Positions 1-9,025 of a stretch of DNA of 64,000 bases are shown piece after piece; position 1 is the stretch's first letter; each line of letters begins with the position of its first letter. Source of the DNA: Eggerthellaceae bacterium. GTDB lineage: Bacteria > Actinomycetota > Coriobacteriia > Coriobacteriales > Eggerthellaceae. Under the pieces are notes generated by a model. That model did not search any database, was not told the origin of the DNA, and saw only the letters and a list, made by a program, of their open reading frames with translations. Location of the stretch: contig WRIS01000005.1 of assembly GCA_009782615.1 (NCBI GenBank), positions 52,385-116,384 on the forward strand, read 5' to 3'. The translations under genes were made by a program, and so were the position numbers.

Positions 1-221
1 GACTTGCGCTACTCAAGACATCCAAGAGTCTTTGCAAAATATATTTTAGTATCTAAACTATCTTGTAGGCTATCATAACGAAAAGAATACACATATTGGT
101 AAATGACTCTTGTTTGTTGCCTATCTGTTACATGGTATCACCTACCTGCTATCGCTTCGCTTTATTCTTTCGCTATGTTCTTTCAGAAAGGAAGCGAAGT
201 GCGTTATCTTTTCGGGGCATC

Positions 222-249
222 TTGACAAGCGTTTTTGGTTGACTACAAT
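222..249 (+). promoter_or_regulatory. housekeeping promoter of htpG
   Basis: A -35 box TTGACA (222-227) and a -10 box TACAAT (244-249) are separated by 16 bp. This is a near-consensus vegetative promoter. Transcription should start near 255-257, inside the operator at 254-280, and the ribosome binding site of htpG lies 40 bases further on. Confidence 0.8.
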
Positions 250-253
250 TTTT

Positions 254-280
254 TTGGCACTCTTCTGGCAAGACTGCCAA
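254..280 (+). promoter_or_regulatory. CIRCE-like HrcA operator upstream of htpG
   Basis: TTGGCACTC (254-262), nine bases, then GACTGCCAA (272-280). The known CIRCE element is TTAGCACTC-N9-GAGTGCTAA, so the architecture is exact and three of the eighteen arm positions differ. It lies at the predicted transcription start, between the promoter and the ribosome binding site, which is where HrcA repressor sites normally sit. HrcA itself is not in this window. Confidence 0.75.
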
Positions 281-303
281 AACATTACGAAAGGATGAAC
301 ACT

Positions 304-2208
304 ATGCGGAAGTTTAAGACCGAAAGCAAGCGGTTGTTAGACCTGATGATTAACTCAATATACACCAATGAGGAAATATTTTTGCGCGAACTTATCTCGA
401 ACGCTTCGGATGCGGTTGATAAACTATACTTCAAAAGCCTGACTGAAAGCGACGTGAAACTTTCTAAAGATGAACTGCGCATTTTAGTGAGTTTCGATAA
501 AGATGCACGCACCATTACTGTGTCAGATAGCGGCATCGGTATGACCGAAGAAGAGCTCGACTTGAACCTGGGCACTATCGCTCATTCGGGAAGCGTTGAT
601 TTCAAGAATGAATCAGGCGATCAGATGAGTGACGAAATAGACATCATCGGTCAATTTGGCGTGGGTTTTTATTCTGGATTTATTGTTTCTGATAAGGTAA
701 GAGTCGTTTCGAGAGCCTACGGGGCGGACAACGCCTATGCGTGGGAAAGCGATGGGGTCAAGGGCTACACCATTGAAGGAGCCGAACGCGCCGAACAGGG
801 AACCGACGTAATCTTGACCTTGCGCGAGGATACCGAAGAGAACAAATACGACAGCTATCTTAGTGAATATAAGCTGAAAACCTTAATCAGGCGTTATAGC
901 AACTACATTCGCTATCCTATTTTGATGGAAGTCAACAAATCGCGCGAACTTCCCAAGCCCGATGATGCGGGGGATGACTATCAACCTGAATTCGAAAGCT
1001 ATACCGAACTCGAGACTATCAATTCTATGACGCCCATTTGGAAGCGTGCGAAATCTGAAGTTACGCAAGAAGAGTACAACGAATTTTATAAGTCCGATTT
1101 CCACGACTTCACCGACCCTGTCAAAACGCTTTCCGTTCACGCGGAAGGAACGCTGACCTATGATGCGCTTTTGTTTATCCCAGGTCGTGCTCCGTTTGAT
1201 TTTTACAGCAAGGATTACAAGAAGGGGCTGGCGCTATACAGCTCAAACGTCTTGATTGTTGAAAAGTGCGAAGAATTGCTGCCTGATTATTTCAATTTTG
1301 TGCGCGGTATTGTGGACAGCCAGGATTTGAGCCTGAACATCTCGCGCGAAACCCTGCAGCACAACAGCCAACTGCGTGCGATTGCCCGCAAAATTGAAAA
1401 GAAGGTCAAATCCGAACTGTTGGATATGCGCGATAACAACCGCGAAGAATACGAAAAGTTTTTTGAGAATTTTGGCCGTACTTTGAAATATGGCATCTAC
1501 GCTGATTACGGTATGCACAAAGACATGCTTGCTGATTTGCTGCTGTTCTATTCCGCGAAGCAACAAAAAATGGTAACCCTTGATGAATACCTTGAGTCGA
1601 CAACACCCGACCAAGATGCGATTTTTTATGCGGCGGGCGATTCACTTGAGCGTCTCTCAAAAATGCCAATTACCACAACCGTTCTCAACAAAGGCTTCGA
1701 TGTTTTGCTGTGTACTCAAGACGTTGACGAGTTTTGCTTAAGTTCGCTTATGGAATACGGCGAAAAGCCTTTCAAAAATGTTGCGGGTGAAGATTTGGGG
1801 CTCGAGTCTGACGAAGAAAAGACTCAAGCCGAAGAAGTAACGCGCGAAAACGAGGATTTGTTCACGACCATGAAAGAAGCTTTGGGTGAAAAAGTGACCA
1901 AGGTTGCGGTGTCGATGCGTCTGACGGATGCGCCCGCCGCTCTTACTTCTGCTGGTCCCATATCGCTTGAAATGGAAAAGATATTTGCGCAAATGCCTGA
2001 TGGGGAAGAAATGAAGTCTGAGCGCGTCCTTGAGGTCAACGCGAAGCATCCCTTGTTTGAAACTTTGCAGGCCGCACAGAAAGCAGGCGATAGCGAAAAA
2101 GTGAAGCGCTATACCGACTTGCTCTACAATCAGGCTTTACTGGTAGAAGGAATGCCGATTGAAGACCCTGTTGCTTTTGCTCTTGCCGTCAGCGAACTAA
2201 TGATATAG
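304..2208 (+). CDS. htpG: HtpG, Hsp90-family molecular chaperone
   Basis: Cytosolic ATP-dependent chaperone dimer that helps client proteins fold under stress. The 634-residue product has the GHKL ATPase domain first: LISNASDA with the Mg-binding Asn near residue 33, then DSGIGMT, then GQFGVGFYSGF. Middle and C-terminal domains of normal length follow, without the eukaryotic MEEVD tail. I start at ATG 304, which has AAAGG (290-294) nine bases upstream. ATG 295 is too close to that site, and the TTG at 235 lies before the predicted transcript start. The gene stands alone behind a strong promoter and a CIRCE-like operator, implying HrcA-controlled heat induction. Family assignment is certain. 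Confidence 0.97.
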   Translation: MRKFKTESKRLLDLMINSIYTNEEIFLRELISNASDAVDKLYFKSLTESDVKLSKDELRILVSFDKDARTITVSDSGIGMTEEELDLNLGTIAHSGSVDFKNESGDQMSDEIDIIGQFGVGFYSGFIVSDKVRVVSRAYGADNAYAWESDGVKGYTIEGAERAEQGTDVILTLREDTEENKYDSYLSEYKLKTLIRRYSNYIRYPILMEVNKSRELPKPDDAGDDYQPEFESYTELETINSMTPIWKRAKSEVTQEEYNEFYKSDFHDFTDPVKTLSVHAEGTLTYDALLFIPGRAPFDFYSKDYKKGLALYSSNVLIVEKCEELLPDYFNFVRGIVDSQDLSLNISRETLQHNSQLRAIARKIEKKVKSELLDMRDNNREEYEKFFENFGRTLKYGIYADYGMHKDMLADLLLFYSAKQQKMVTLDEYLESTTPDQDAIFYAAGDSLERLSKMPITTTVLNKGFDVLLCTQDVDEFCLSSLMEYGEKPFKNVAGEDLGLESDEEKTQAEEVTRENEDLFTTMKEALGEKVTKVAVSMRLTDAPAALTSAGPISLEMEKIFAQMPDGEEMKSERVLEVNAKHPLFETLQAAQKAGDSEKVKRYTDLLYNQALLVEGMPIEDPVAFALAVSELMI

Positions 2209-2356
2209 GTCATTGCGGGCTCGACCCGCAATCTTTAACCATGCATCAACCTGCACATCAACGACTAGATTGCTTCGTCGTTCGCTTCGCGTACTCCTCG
2301 CAAAGACGGACAGGGGAAAGGCTGCTTGCTGTGCTCCTCGCAAAGACGTTTGTTGT
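2209..2356. repeat. dispersed repeat copies between convergent genes
   Basis: The gap between htpG and the DUF1015 gene holds pieces of a repeat family also seen at 60968-61446. One piece is GTCATTGCGGGCTCGACCCG, matching 61240-61260. Another, in inverse orientation, carries CGACTAGATTGCTTCGTCG followed by GCGTACTCCTCGCAA, the reverse complement of the units near 61020. No gene is supported here. Lying between two convergent stop codons, the repeat may act as a weak bidirectional terminator (inference). Confidence 0.7.
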
Positions 2357-3628
2357 TTATATTTGATGGATGAAGATGCCGCTGCGGGGCTTTGGCTCAA
2401 ACCACGTTGATTTCGGGGGCATAAGTTGACCCGCGTCGGCAACGGCAAATAGCTCTTCGATAGAGGGCGGAAAGAGCGCAAAGGCAATTTTCATGTCGGT
2501 TGCCACGCGTCGTTCGAGTTCGTCAAGCCCGCGAACGCCTCCCACAAAATCGATGCGCTTATCGGTGCGCGGATCGTCCACGCCAAGAATCGGCCCAAGC
2601 AATCTATCTTGGAGAATAGAAACATCGAGCCCGTCAACGGGGTCGGTTGAGGTGTACTCAGCTTTTACGGTCAGCTTGTACCACAATCCGTTTACATACA
2701 TGCCAAAAATACCTTTGTCCTCGGGCTTAATAGGTTCGGTTTGCGGTTTGGAAACAACAAAACATTTCTGAATACGCGCAAGAAGTTCTTCAAGGGATAA
2801 CCCGTTTAAGTCTGCGACGGTACGGTTGTAGTCATAGATTACCAGCTGATTACTGGGGAAAATGATAGAAAGGAAATGGTCGGACGCGAGGGGTTTGCCG
2901 CTGGCGTTGTCGCTGCCGCCTTCGCTGGCCTCATTGGTTGCGCGTTCTTCGCGTCGCAGCAAGCCTGCCTTTACCGCCGAAGCTGCGCGGTGGTGCCCGT
3001 CGGCAATGTAGAGCGCCGAGGTTTTTTCAAACGTACGTCTAATTGTTTCAGTGTCTTGTTTGTTATCAACCCGCCAGATGGTGTGTCCGATACCATCATC
3101 AGCAATGAAGTTGTAGAGCGCAGGGGTTGCGCATGTTTTTTCCATCACGCTTTCAATGGTGCCCTCAGAGCGATAGGCTAAAAAGATAGGACCAGTGTGG
3201 GCGCAGCACGTATTAATGTGGCGAATACGGTCGATTTCTTTGGCTGGCTTTGTTTTCTCGTGTTTCTTGATGCGATTTTCAAGATAGTCATCGATGGAAG
3301 AACAAGCAACCACACCTGTCTGCGTGCGCCCGTTAAGGGCAGTTAAGCGATAGAAGAAATAGTGGGGCTCGTCGTCGGCGATATAGATAGCCTGAGCGAT
3401 TGCTTCAAGCAACAAGTCGCGCGCCTTTTCGTAAATGCGTTCGTCGTGTTCTTGAACAGGGGAATCCATGGTTGCTTCAGCCATGTCAATGCGCAGGAAC
3501 GAATCGGGGTGCTTTTCGATTTCAACGCGGGCTTCTTCAAGATTATAAACATCATACGGAAGTGCAGCGACTTCTAAAACCTTGTCCTCCCGTGGGCGAA
3601 CACAGGAAAACGGAATCACATCAGCCAT
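2357..3628 (-). CDS. DUF1015 family protein
   Basis: Conserved cytosolic protein of 423 residues with no established biochemical role. The family signature DGHHRAAS is present near residue 210, and the product begins MADVIPF followed by a region rich in charged residues, as usual for DUF1015. The family is often called SerC- or ParB-associated, but no reaction should be assigned. I choose ATG 3628 because AAGGTG sits nine bases upstream; a GTG at 3640 in the same frame has a poorer site. The next gene upstream on this strand is the VanW gene, 175 bases away, so co-transcription is possible. Confidence 0.85.
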   Translation of the reverse strand: MADVIPFSCVRPREDKVLEVAALPYDVYNLEEARVEIEKHPDSFLRIDMAEATMDSPVQEHDERIYEKARDLLLEAIAQAIYIADDEPHYFFYRLTALNGRTQTGVVACSSIDDYLENRIKKHEKTKPAKEIDRIRHINTCCAHTGPIFLAYRSEGTIESVMEKTCATPALYNFIADDGIGHTIWRVDNKQDTETIRRTFEKTSALYIADGHHRAASAVKAGLLRREERATNEASEGGSDNASGKPLASDHFLSIIFPSNQLVIYDYNRTVADLNGLSLEELLARIQKCFVVSKPQTEPIKPEDKGIFGMYVNGLWYKLTVKAEYTSTDPVDGLDVSILQDRLLGPILGVDDPRTDKRIDFVGGVRGLDELERRVATDMKIAFALFPPSIEELFAVADAGQLMPPKSTWFEPKPRSGIFIHQI

Positions 3629-3803
3629 GGAGTTGAGCACCTTATCTTTCGATTTTTACCTTGATGACAGAATATCTTACTCTTGATGAATGGTTTGAAG
3701 ATTTCAGTCAATTTCCACCAAAGAGCACAAAAGGGAGTGTTGGATAGACGGGGTGTGCCCACGACTGTGCCACGACCGCGCGGTCGGTACTGGCGCAAAC
3801 CGC

Positions 3804-4661
3804 CTATTTCGTAGGGTCGGGCAAAAAGGGAGCATACGTCATTATGGCGTGATTTTCAACGATGTATTCATCGTCAATTACCGTCCCTTCTAAATCGTAT
3901 TTTTTTCTATAAAGTAAATTGTGGCGCGTATATCCTCCCCAAAATTCGGCTTGCATAAAATGCTCCCGTTCGTATACTTCATACGTGTATTGAGGCGGTT
4001 TATCTGTTAACCAGGCACCCTTCAAATCAGTTTCAGTAATTTCTACAACAAGCTGAAAAGTTTGCTCAGTGTTATTGGCTATCATCAAGTCGCCATAGTT
4101 GTAAAAACAAGTGGCGCCACTTCCAAACGGTTGGGTTCTGTTTGAGTCGGGAAAAACGTCATAGCCGTGTCTGTGGCGTTCTGTAACTGTCAGGGGGGTA
4201 TGTATGGTCAACCAATAAATCAAATTGGATAGCTGGCAAAGTCCTCCTCCTATGCCTGCGGTAAAAGTGCCGTTTTGAAGAACAAGACCCTTTAAATAGC
4301 CTTTGCGTTTTGTCGACTTCCCGATTGCCTTCCAGTACGAAAATGTTTCACCTGGTTTTATTGTCATGTTATTAATTTTCGGAACAGCAATTTTTAGGTT
4401 TTCAATCTTGTTGTATTGCAAATACATATCAACGTCTTTTAACTTACGCAGCAGAGGCGTTTTATGACAAAAGCATTCAAAAGGAAGTATTTCTGTGCGG
4501 ATAGTTGAAAACTTTAGTCCACCAAACAGCCATAGAAAATATCGCTTGAAAGTAAAATAATTTTTGCCTAACCATAGCCGCAAACGACTTCGGTCGATTG
4601 GTTTTTTTGATGCCTCGGGCAACATTACCTCAGGGCCTTTCCTACGAAATTGAGACTTCAT
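3804..4661 (-). CDS. VanW-like family protein
   Basis: About 285 residues. The diagnostic VanW block is present: KPGETFSYW, then a loop, then GGGLCQLSNLIYW in the middle of the protein. VanW is an accessory gene of some VanB-type glycopeptide-resistance clusters, but most homologues, including this one, have no vanHBX neighbours and an unknown role, probably at the cell envelope. There is no clear signal peptide; a short hydrophobic stretch (YFLWLFGGL) lies near residue 42. The start is uncertain: ATG 4661 and an in-frame TTG at 4685 both lack a good ribosome binding site. It follows the oligopeptide transporter genes on the same strand after about 100 bases. Confidence 0.8.
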   Translation of the reverse strand: MKSQFRRKGPEVMLPEASKKPIDRSRLRLWLGKNYFTFKRYFLWLFGGLKFSTIRTEILPFECFCHKTPLLRKLKDVDMYLQYNKIENLKIAVPKINNMTIKPGETFSYWKAIGKSTKRKGYLKGLVLQNGTFTAGIGGGLCQLSNLIYWLTIHTPLTVTERHRHGYDVFPDSNRTQPFGSGATCFYNYGDLMIANNTEQTFQLVVEITETDLKGAWLTDKPPQYTYEVYEREHFMQAEFWGGYTRHNLLYRKKYDLEGTVIDDEYIVENHAIMTYAPFLPDPTK

Positions 4662-4767
4662 TTGGTATAACACAGCACTCGTCAAAAAACAACGATTTTC
4701 GCAAAGACAAGAGAGCTGCGGCGTTTATTTTCTGCAATGATGAGGTGGCGTTTTGTAGAGTTAGCTT

Positions 4768-5760
4768 TTAGCCGAGGGGGTTTTTCTGCGCGAAATGGCA
4801 GGCACAGAAGTGTCCCGCTGCGATTTCGCGCAATTCTGGGCGCTCTTGAGCACAGCGATTCTGAGCAATAGGACAACGTGTGCGGAAGCGGCACCCACTG
4901 GGAGGGTCAATCGGGGAAGGAACTTCGCCTTCCAAGATAATGCGCTGTCGATTGCGCTGTGTTTCGGGGTCGGGAACGGGAATGGCGGAAAGCAAACTTT
5001 GCGTGTAGGGGTGGCTCGGTTCGGCATACAATAAGTCGACCGTTGCCGTTTCGACCAAGGTTCCCAAATACATAACCGCAACCGCGTCCGAAATATGCTG
5101 TACCACGCCAAGGTCGTGTGCGATGAACAAGTAAGTCAAGCCAAGTTCGTCTTGCAAACTATCAAGCAAGTTGAGTACTTGCGCTTGAATAGACACATCA
5201 AGCGCTGAAACAGGTTCATCGCAAATGATAAGTTTAGGCTTGAGGGCCAAGGCGCGGGCGATGCCGATACGCTGGCGCTGTCCGCCTGAAAATTCGTGGG
5301 GGTAGCGGTTGATATGTTCGGGGTTAAGCCCTACGGTTTCAAGGAGATCTTTTACCGTTGCGGTGCGCTCAGCCTTAGTTCCCATGCGATGAATTACCAA
5401 CGGTTCGCTGATTAATTCGCCAATGGTCATGCGGGGGTTTAAGGATGCTTGCGGATCCTGGAAAACAATTTGTGCCTCGCGCCTGAAGTTGAAAAGATCC
5501 TTTCTTTTCAAAGACGCAACATCGTGCCCGTCAAAATCGATGGTGCCACTGGTTGGGTTGATAAGGCGGATAATGCAGCGTCCAATAGTTGATTTTCCGC
5601 TGCCTGATTCGCCCACGAGCCCCATGGTTTTGCCGCGTTCTATGGTGAAGCTTACATCGCTTACCGCCGAGACATAACGCTGCGCCATGCCTTCAAAAAT
5701 ATTGCGATTGACGGCGAAATTTTTGTGCAGATGCGAGACATTAAGAAGGGTATCAGTCAC
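4768..5760 (-). CDS. oligopeptide ABC transporter ATPase, OppF/DppF type
   Basis: Cytosolic ATPase of a peptide importer, 330 residues. Walker A is GESGSGKST, the signature is FSGGQRQR, and Walker B is LIICDEPVSALD. The C-terminal extension typical of Opp/Dpp ATPases ends with the Cys-rich RTRCPIAQNRC motif. GTG 5760 is preceded by AAGGAGG six bases upstream and overlaps the end of the preceding ATPase gene by eight bases, so translation is probably coupled. A longer frame back to 5835 exists but only adds a low-complexity Ala/Thr stretch in the overlap. It is the last gene of the five-gene transporter set. Confidence 0.93.
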   Translation of the reverse strand: MTDTLLNVSHLHKNFAVNRNIFEGMAQRYVSAVSDVSFTIERGKTMGLVGESGSGKSTIGRCIIRLINPTSGTIDFDGHDVASLKRKDLFNFRREAQIVFQDPQASLNPRMTIGELISEPLVIHRMGTKAERTATVKDLLETVGLNPEHINRYPHEFSGGQRQRIGIARALALKPKLIICDEPVSALDVSIQAQVLNLLDSLQDELGLTYLFIAHDLGVVQHISDAVAVMYLGTLVETATVDLLYAEPSHPYTQSLLSAIPVPDPETQRNRQRIILEGEVPSPIDPPSGCRFRTRCPIAQNRCAQERPELREIAAGHFCACHFAQKNPLG

Positions 5761-6934
5761 GGGTGCCCTCCTTTGTATTGACGCTGTCGCCGTCGCCACT
5801 GCTGCCAGCGCTGGCGCCGCTATCCTCGCCGTCATGTATGGGTGAGTTTTTCAAGAATTCGGAATCGGTAGAGAAGAAACATGCCGACGCATGAGAGCCT
5901 TCGATTTCGATAAGTGCGGGATTTTCCTCATGACAACGCGGTTGCGCATAAGGGCAGCGGGGTGAAAAGGCGCACCCTTTAGGCAAGTTGATAAGGCTTG
6001 GAGGGTTGCCTTTGATAGGGGTAAGCGGTTCTTTATCATCGGCAGTACGCTTGGGGATTGAACGCATGAGACCCCAGGTGTAGGGGTGCAAAGGTTGATA
6101 AAAAATTTCATCGGTGGTGCCGTATTCCACGGGTCTGCCCGCATACATAACCAAGATGTGGTTTGCCATATCGGCAACAACACCCAAGTCGTGAGTAATC
6201 ATGATGATTGCCGAACCAGTGGTCTTTTGAAGCTCTTGCATCAGTTCGAGAATCTGTGCCTGGATGGTTACGTCGAGTGCGGTTGTTGGTTCATCAGCAA
6301 TCAAGATTTCGGGGTCACAAGCAAGTGCCATGGCAATCATTGCGCGCTGACGCATGCCCCCCGAGAACTGGTGCGGATAGTCCCGTGCGCGTTCTGCGGG
6401 GTTGGGAATTCCAACCAAGTCAAGCAATTCAATTGAACGTGCAAAGGCTTGCTTTTTCGTATAGTTTTTGTGGATGGTCAGCCCTTCACCAACCTGCTTG
6501 CCCACCCGATAAACAGGGTTGAGTGAAGAGAGTGGATCTTGGAAAATCATGGCGATGTTGTTGCCGCGAATCTTTTGAAAATCCTTTTCCGCTATAGTAA
6601 TAAGTGACTTCCCTTTGAACAGGATTTCGCCATCGTGAATCTTTCCTGGGGGCATGGGAGTAAGCCCCATGATGGTCAGAGCCGTAACCGATTTTCCGCT
6701 GCCCGATTCGCCAACAACACCGAGGGTTTCCCCAAGGTTGAGCTTAAACGAAACACCGTCAACTGCCTTAACCAAACCATCGGGAGTATCAAAATACATC
6801 TTGAGGTTTTCGACCTTCAAGAGGTCGGTGCCGTCTGTCGGTGCACTATGTTCAACAAGCGTTGCACCATCGGTTTCGAGCGAAACTTCGACAGCAGGCA
6901 TGATGGTTGAGTCTGTTTTTTTCTTCTTGTTCAT
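5753..6934 (-). CDS. oligopeptide ABC transporter ATPase, OppD/DppD type
   Basis: Second ATPase of the peptide importer, 393 residues. Walker [10 protein letters not shown], signature FSGGMRQR and Walker [13 protein letters not shown] are intact. The C-terminal [11 protein letters not shown] motif is that of the OppD/DppD branch. About 35 residues before the ABC core and 40 after it are low in complexity (acidic and Gly/Ser-rich). The start codon lies one base after the stop codon of the permease gene at 6936, and the stop overlaps the OppF-type gene, which fits one operon. Substrate class (dipeptide or oligopeptide) cannot be read from the sequence. Confidence 0.93.
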   Translation of the reverse strand: MNKKKKTDSTIMPAVEVSLETDGATLVEHSAPTDGTDLLKVENLKMYFDTPDGLVKAVDGVSFKLNLGETLGVVGESGSGKSVTALTIMGLTPMPPGKIHDGEILFKGKSLITIAEKDFQKIRGNNIAMIFQDPLSSLNPVYRVGKQVGEGLTIHKNYTKKQAFARSIELLDLVGIPNPAERARDYPHQFSGGMRQRAMIAMALACDPEILIADEPTTALDVTIQAQILELMQELQKTTGSAIIMITHDLGVVADMANHILVMYAGRPVEYGTTDEIFYQPLHPYTWGLMRSIPKRTADDKEPLTPIKGNPPSLINLPKGCAFSPRCPYAQPRCHEENPALIEIEGSHASACFFSTDSEFLKNSPIHDGEDSGASAGSSGDGDSVNTKEGTRD

Positions 6935-6935
6935 A

Positions 6936-7835
6936 TCAGTCCGTCATCTTTACATCCATGGCATCGCGCAGTCCGTCACCGAGCAAGGTGAAGGAAAGCA
7001 CGGTGAGCAGTATTGCCAAGCCAGGAGCAAATATAAGCCACGGAGCAATGACCATGTATTGTTGAGCATCGGCTATCATAAGTCCCCAAGAAGGTGTTGG
7101 CGGCTGAATGCCCAGCCCCAAGAAGCTCAAAGCTGCTTCAGATATGATGGCAGTACCAATGCCCATGGTTGCATAAACAACTACGGGAGCCAAAGAGTTC
7201 GGAAGAACGTGGCGCAAGATGATGCGCAGGTTGCTTGCACCCAAGGCACGCGCCGCCGAAACGTAGTCATTTTCCTTAACTTGCAAAATAATACTTCGGA
7301 TTACGCGAGCAATGGAAGTCCACCCGATAATGCCGATAGCAATGAACATATTAACGAAACTCGGTCCGAGTGCCGCAAGCAAAGCGATGGCGAAAAGGAC
7401 GTAGGGGAATGCCATGAAGATATCAGTGGCGCGCATGATGATGCTGTCCCATATACCCCCGAAATACGCCGCTGTGGTGCCAAGAACCATACCGATGAGA
7501 AGCGATATCGACATGGCAAGCACGCCGACCGAAAGCGAAATGCGCGCACCATAAATAATGCGAACCAATTCGTCACGCCCTAAGCTATCGGTACCGAAAG
7601 GGTGCTCAAGGGAGGGGGGCATCTTGGACATGGTCGTTGTCATGGTGGTGTCGATAAAAGTGGGAGAACCTAAAAGGCGCGGTGCCCAAAGATCGGCGCT
7701 CAAAGCGACAAGAATCATGAACACTATCCAGCAAAAGCCGACCACAGCAAGCTTGTTTTTCTTTAAGCGCCGCCAAGCATCACCCCATAAAGTGCGGCTT
7801 TGTGGTGCTGCTTGCTTTTGCTTTCGGGAAGCCAC
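6936..7835 (-). CDS. oligopeptide ABC transporter permease, OppC/DppC type
   Basis: Inner-membrane permease of 299 residues. After a basic cytoplasmic N terminus comes one membrane segment, then the DPP/OPP-type transmembrane domain with the EAA loop EAALSFLGLGIQPPTPSWG that docks to the ATPases. The GTG start at 7835 directly abuts the TAA stop of the partner permease, with GGTGA upstream as ribosome binding site. It pairs with the OppB-type gene. Confidence 0.93.
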   Translation of the reverse strand: MASRKQKQAAPQSRTLWGDAWRRLKKNKLAVVGFCWIVFMILVALSADLWAPRLLGSPTFIDTTMTTTMSKMPPSLEHPFGTDSLGRDELVRIIYGARISLSVGVLAMSISLLIGMVLGTTAAYFGGIWDSIIMRATDIFMAFPYVLFAIALLAALGPSFVNMFIAIGIIGWTSIARVIRSIILQVKENDYVSAARALGASNLRIILRHVLPNSLAPVVVYATMGIGTAIISEAALSFLGLGIQPPTPSWGLMIADAQQYMVIAPWLIFAPGLAILLTVLSFTLLGDGLRDAMDVKMTD

Positions 7836-8819
7836 TTATTCGTCACCCGCCTTTTTTCCATAGCGGATGCGCGGGTCGAAAGCCGCATAGCTGACATCGA
7901 CAATCAAGTTGATGAGCATGATGAGAACAACAATTAAAATGACGCCGCCCATAACGATAGGCCAGTCACGCTGCCCGATGGCGCGCACTATTTCAGAGCC
8001 AATGCCCGGCCAGTTGAATACTGTTTCGGTCAAAATAGCGCTTGATATCATGACGCCGAAGTCGATTCCGATAAAGGTAATAACGGGAATCATAGCGTTT
8101 TTCAAAGCGTGTTTTATGATGACAGCTCTGCGCGAAAGCCCTTTGGCAAGCGCGGTGCGGATATAGTCCGCGTTCAAGACCTCTAAGAGTTGCGAGCGCA
8201 TGATGCGCGCGGTATAGGCAAGGGAAACCGCCGCCAGGGTTGTTGCTGGCAAAATGTAGTGCATCCAGGTGGGGAAGTCGCTGGTGGGACCCCCCGCCCC
8301 CGAAATGGGCAGAGCAAACACTCCTCCCGTGGCATCTTTGAGAAAGATGCCGAAAAACATCTGCAACATCATGCCAAGCCAAAACGCAGGCACCGAAATA
8401 AGAGCTGCCGTCGACACCGTGACCAGCGCATCAATGAATGAATAACGCTTCACTGCTGAAATGATGCCAGCGCTGATGCCGAGAAGAATTTCAAGAAGTA
8501 TGGCGCAGAGAGCCAAGCGGGCGCTGTAAGGAAGTTTTTTCGCAAAGATATCAACCACAGGAGTCTTACGCTGATAAGAAGTGCCCAAATCTCCGTGGAA
8601 CAAATCCTTCATGTAGTAGCCATATTGAACGTAGATAGGTTGGTCGAGATGGTTCGCTTTGACGATTTGCTCATAAATCGCATCGGGCATTGCCTTTTCG
8701 CCCGCTATAAGTTTGATAGGGTCACCCGGGACAACCGCACGGAAGAAAAACAGTATTAAGGTGACACCGATAAAGACGGGAATGAATTGCAGTATGCGCT
8801 TTCCAATATACGCTAACAT
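7836..8819 (-). CDS. oligopeptide ABC transporter permease, OppB/DppB type
   Basis: Inner-membrane permease of 327 residues with the family start LAYIGKRILQFIPVFIGVTL, a periplasm-side loop and five further hydrophobic segments. The conserved block ILTETVFNWPGIGSE lies in the last third, as in all DppB/OppB proteins. It begins at ATG 8819 with AAGGAAG nine bases upstream. It is separated from the binding-protein gene by about 200 bases that contain a strong hairpin (8939-8970), so the permease and ATPase genes may be expressed at a lower level than the binding protein. Confidence 0.93.
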   Translation of the reverse strand: MLAYIGKRILQFIPVFIGVTLILFFFRAVVPGDPIKLIAGEKAMPDAIYEQIVKANHLDQPIYVQYGYYMKDLFHGDLGTSYQRKTPVVDIFAKKLPYSARLALCAILLEILLGISAGIISAVKRYSFIDALVTVSTAALISVPAFWLGMMLQMFFGIFLKDATGGVFALPISGAGGPTSDFPTWMHYILPATTLAAVSLAYTARIMRSQLLEVLNADYIRTALAKGLSRRAVIIKHALKNAMIPVITFIGIDFGVMISSAILTETVFNWPGIGSEIVRAIGQRDWPIVMGGVILIVVLIMLINLIVDVSYAAFDPRIRYGKKAGDE

Positions 8820-8938
8820 TTCCTCGTTCTTCCTTGACGTTCTTCTGACGCTTTTACGTAAAACAATGTATGAAACAATGTATGAAACGAATTCCAGTAT
8901 TGTACACGATTTAGCTGTTGTTGTAGGGGGAGAAAAGC

Positions 8939-8970
8939 AAGAAGGTCGGGCTTTTTTACCCGACCTTCTT
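8939..8970 (-). terminator. 12-bp perfect hairpin between binding-protein and permease genes
   Basis: AAGAAGGTCGGG (8939-8950) pairs perfectly with CCCGACCTTCTT (8959-8970) around an 8-base loop. On the minus strand the stem is followed only by GCTTTTC, so termination should be partial. The position, 55 bases after the binding-protein stop codon and well before the permease gene, is typical of an attenuator or 3'-end stabiliser that gives excess binding protein. Confidence 0.7.
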
Positions 8971-9025
8971 TGAATCTTGCCTGTAATAGCACCGTGTGTT
9001 GGTGCTGCTTTTCCGAAGTTTCTTA

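Noticed and set aside
235..303. Longer HtpG from TTG 235
   Set aside because: It would begin between the promoter boxes and run through the CIRCE-like operator; ATG 304 has a good ribosome site.
2213..2410. 65-codon plus-strand frame after htpG
   Set aside because: Made of dispersed repeat sequence and the antisense end of the DUF1015 gene; no ribosome binding site.
6654..7583. 309-codon plus-strand frame
   Set aside because: Lies opposite the well-conserved OppD and OppC genes; no family content.
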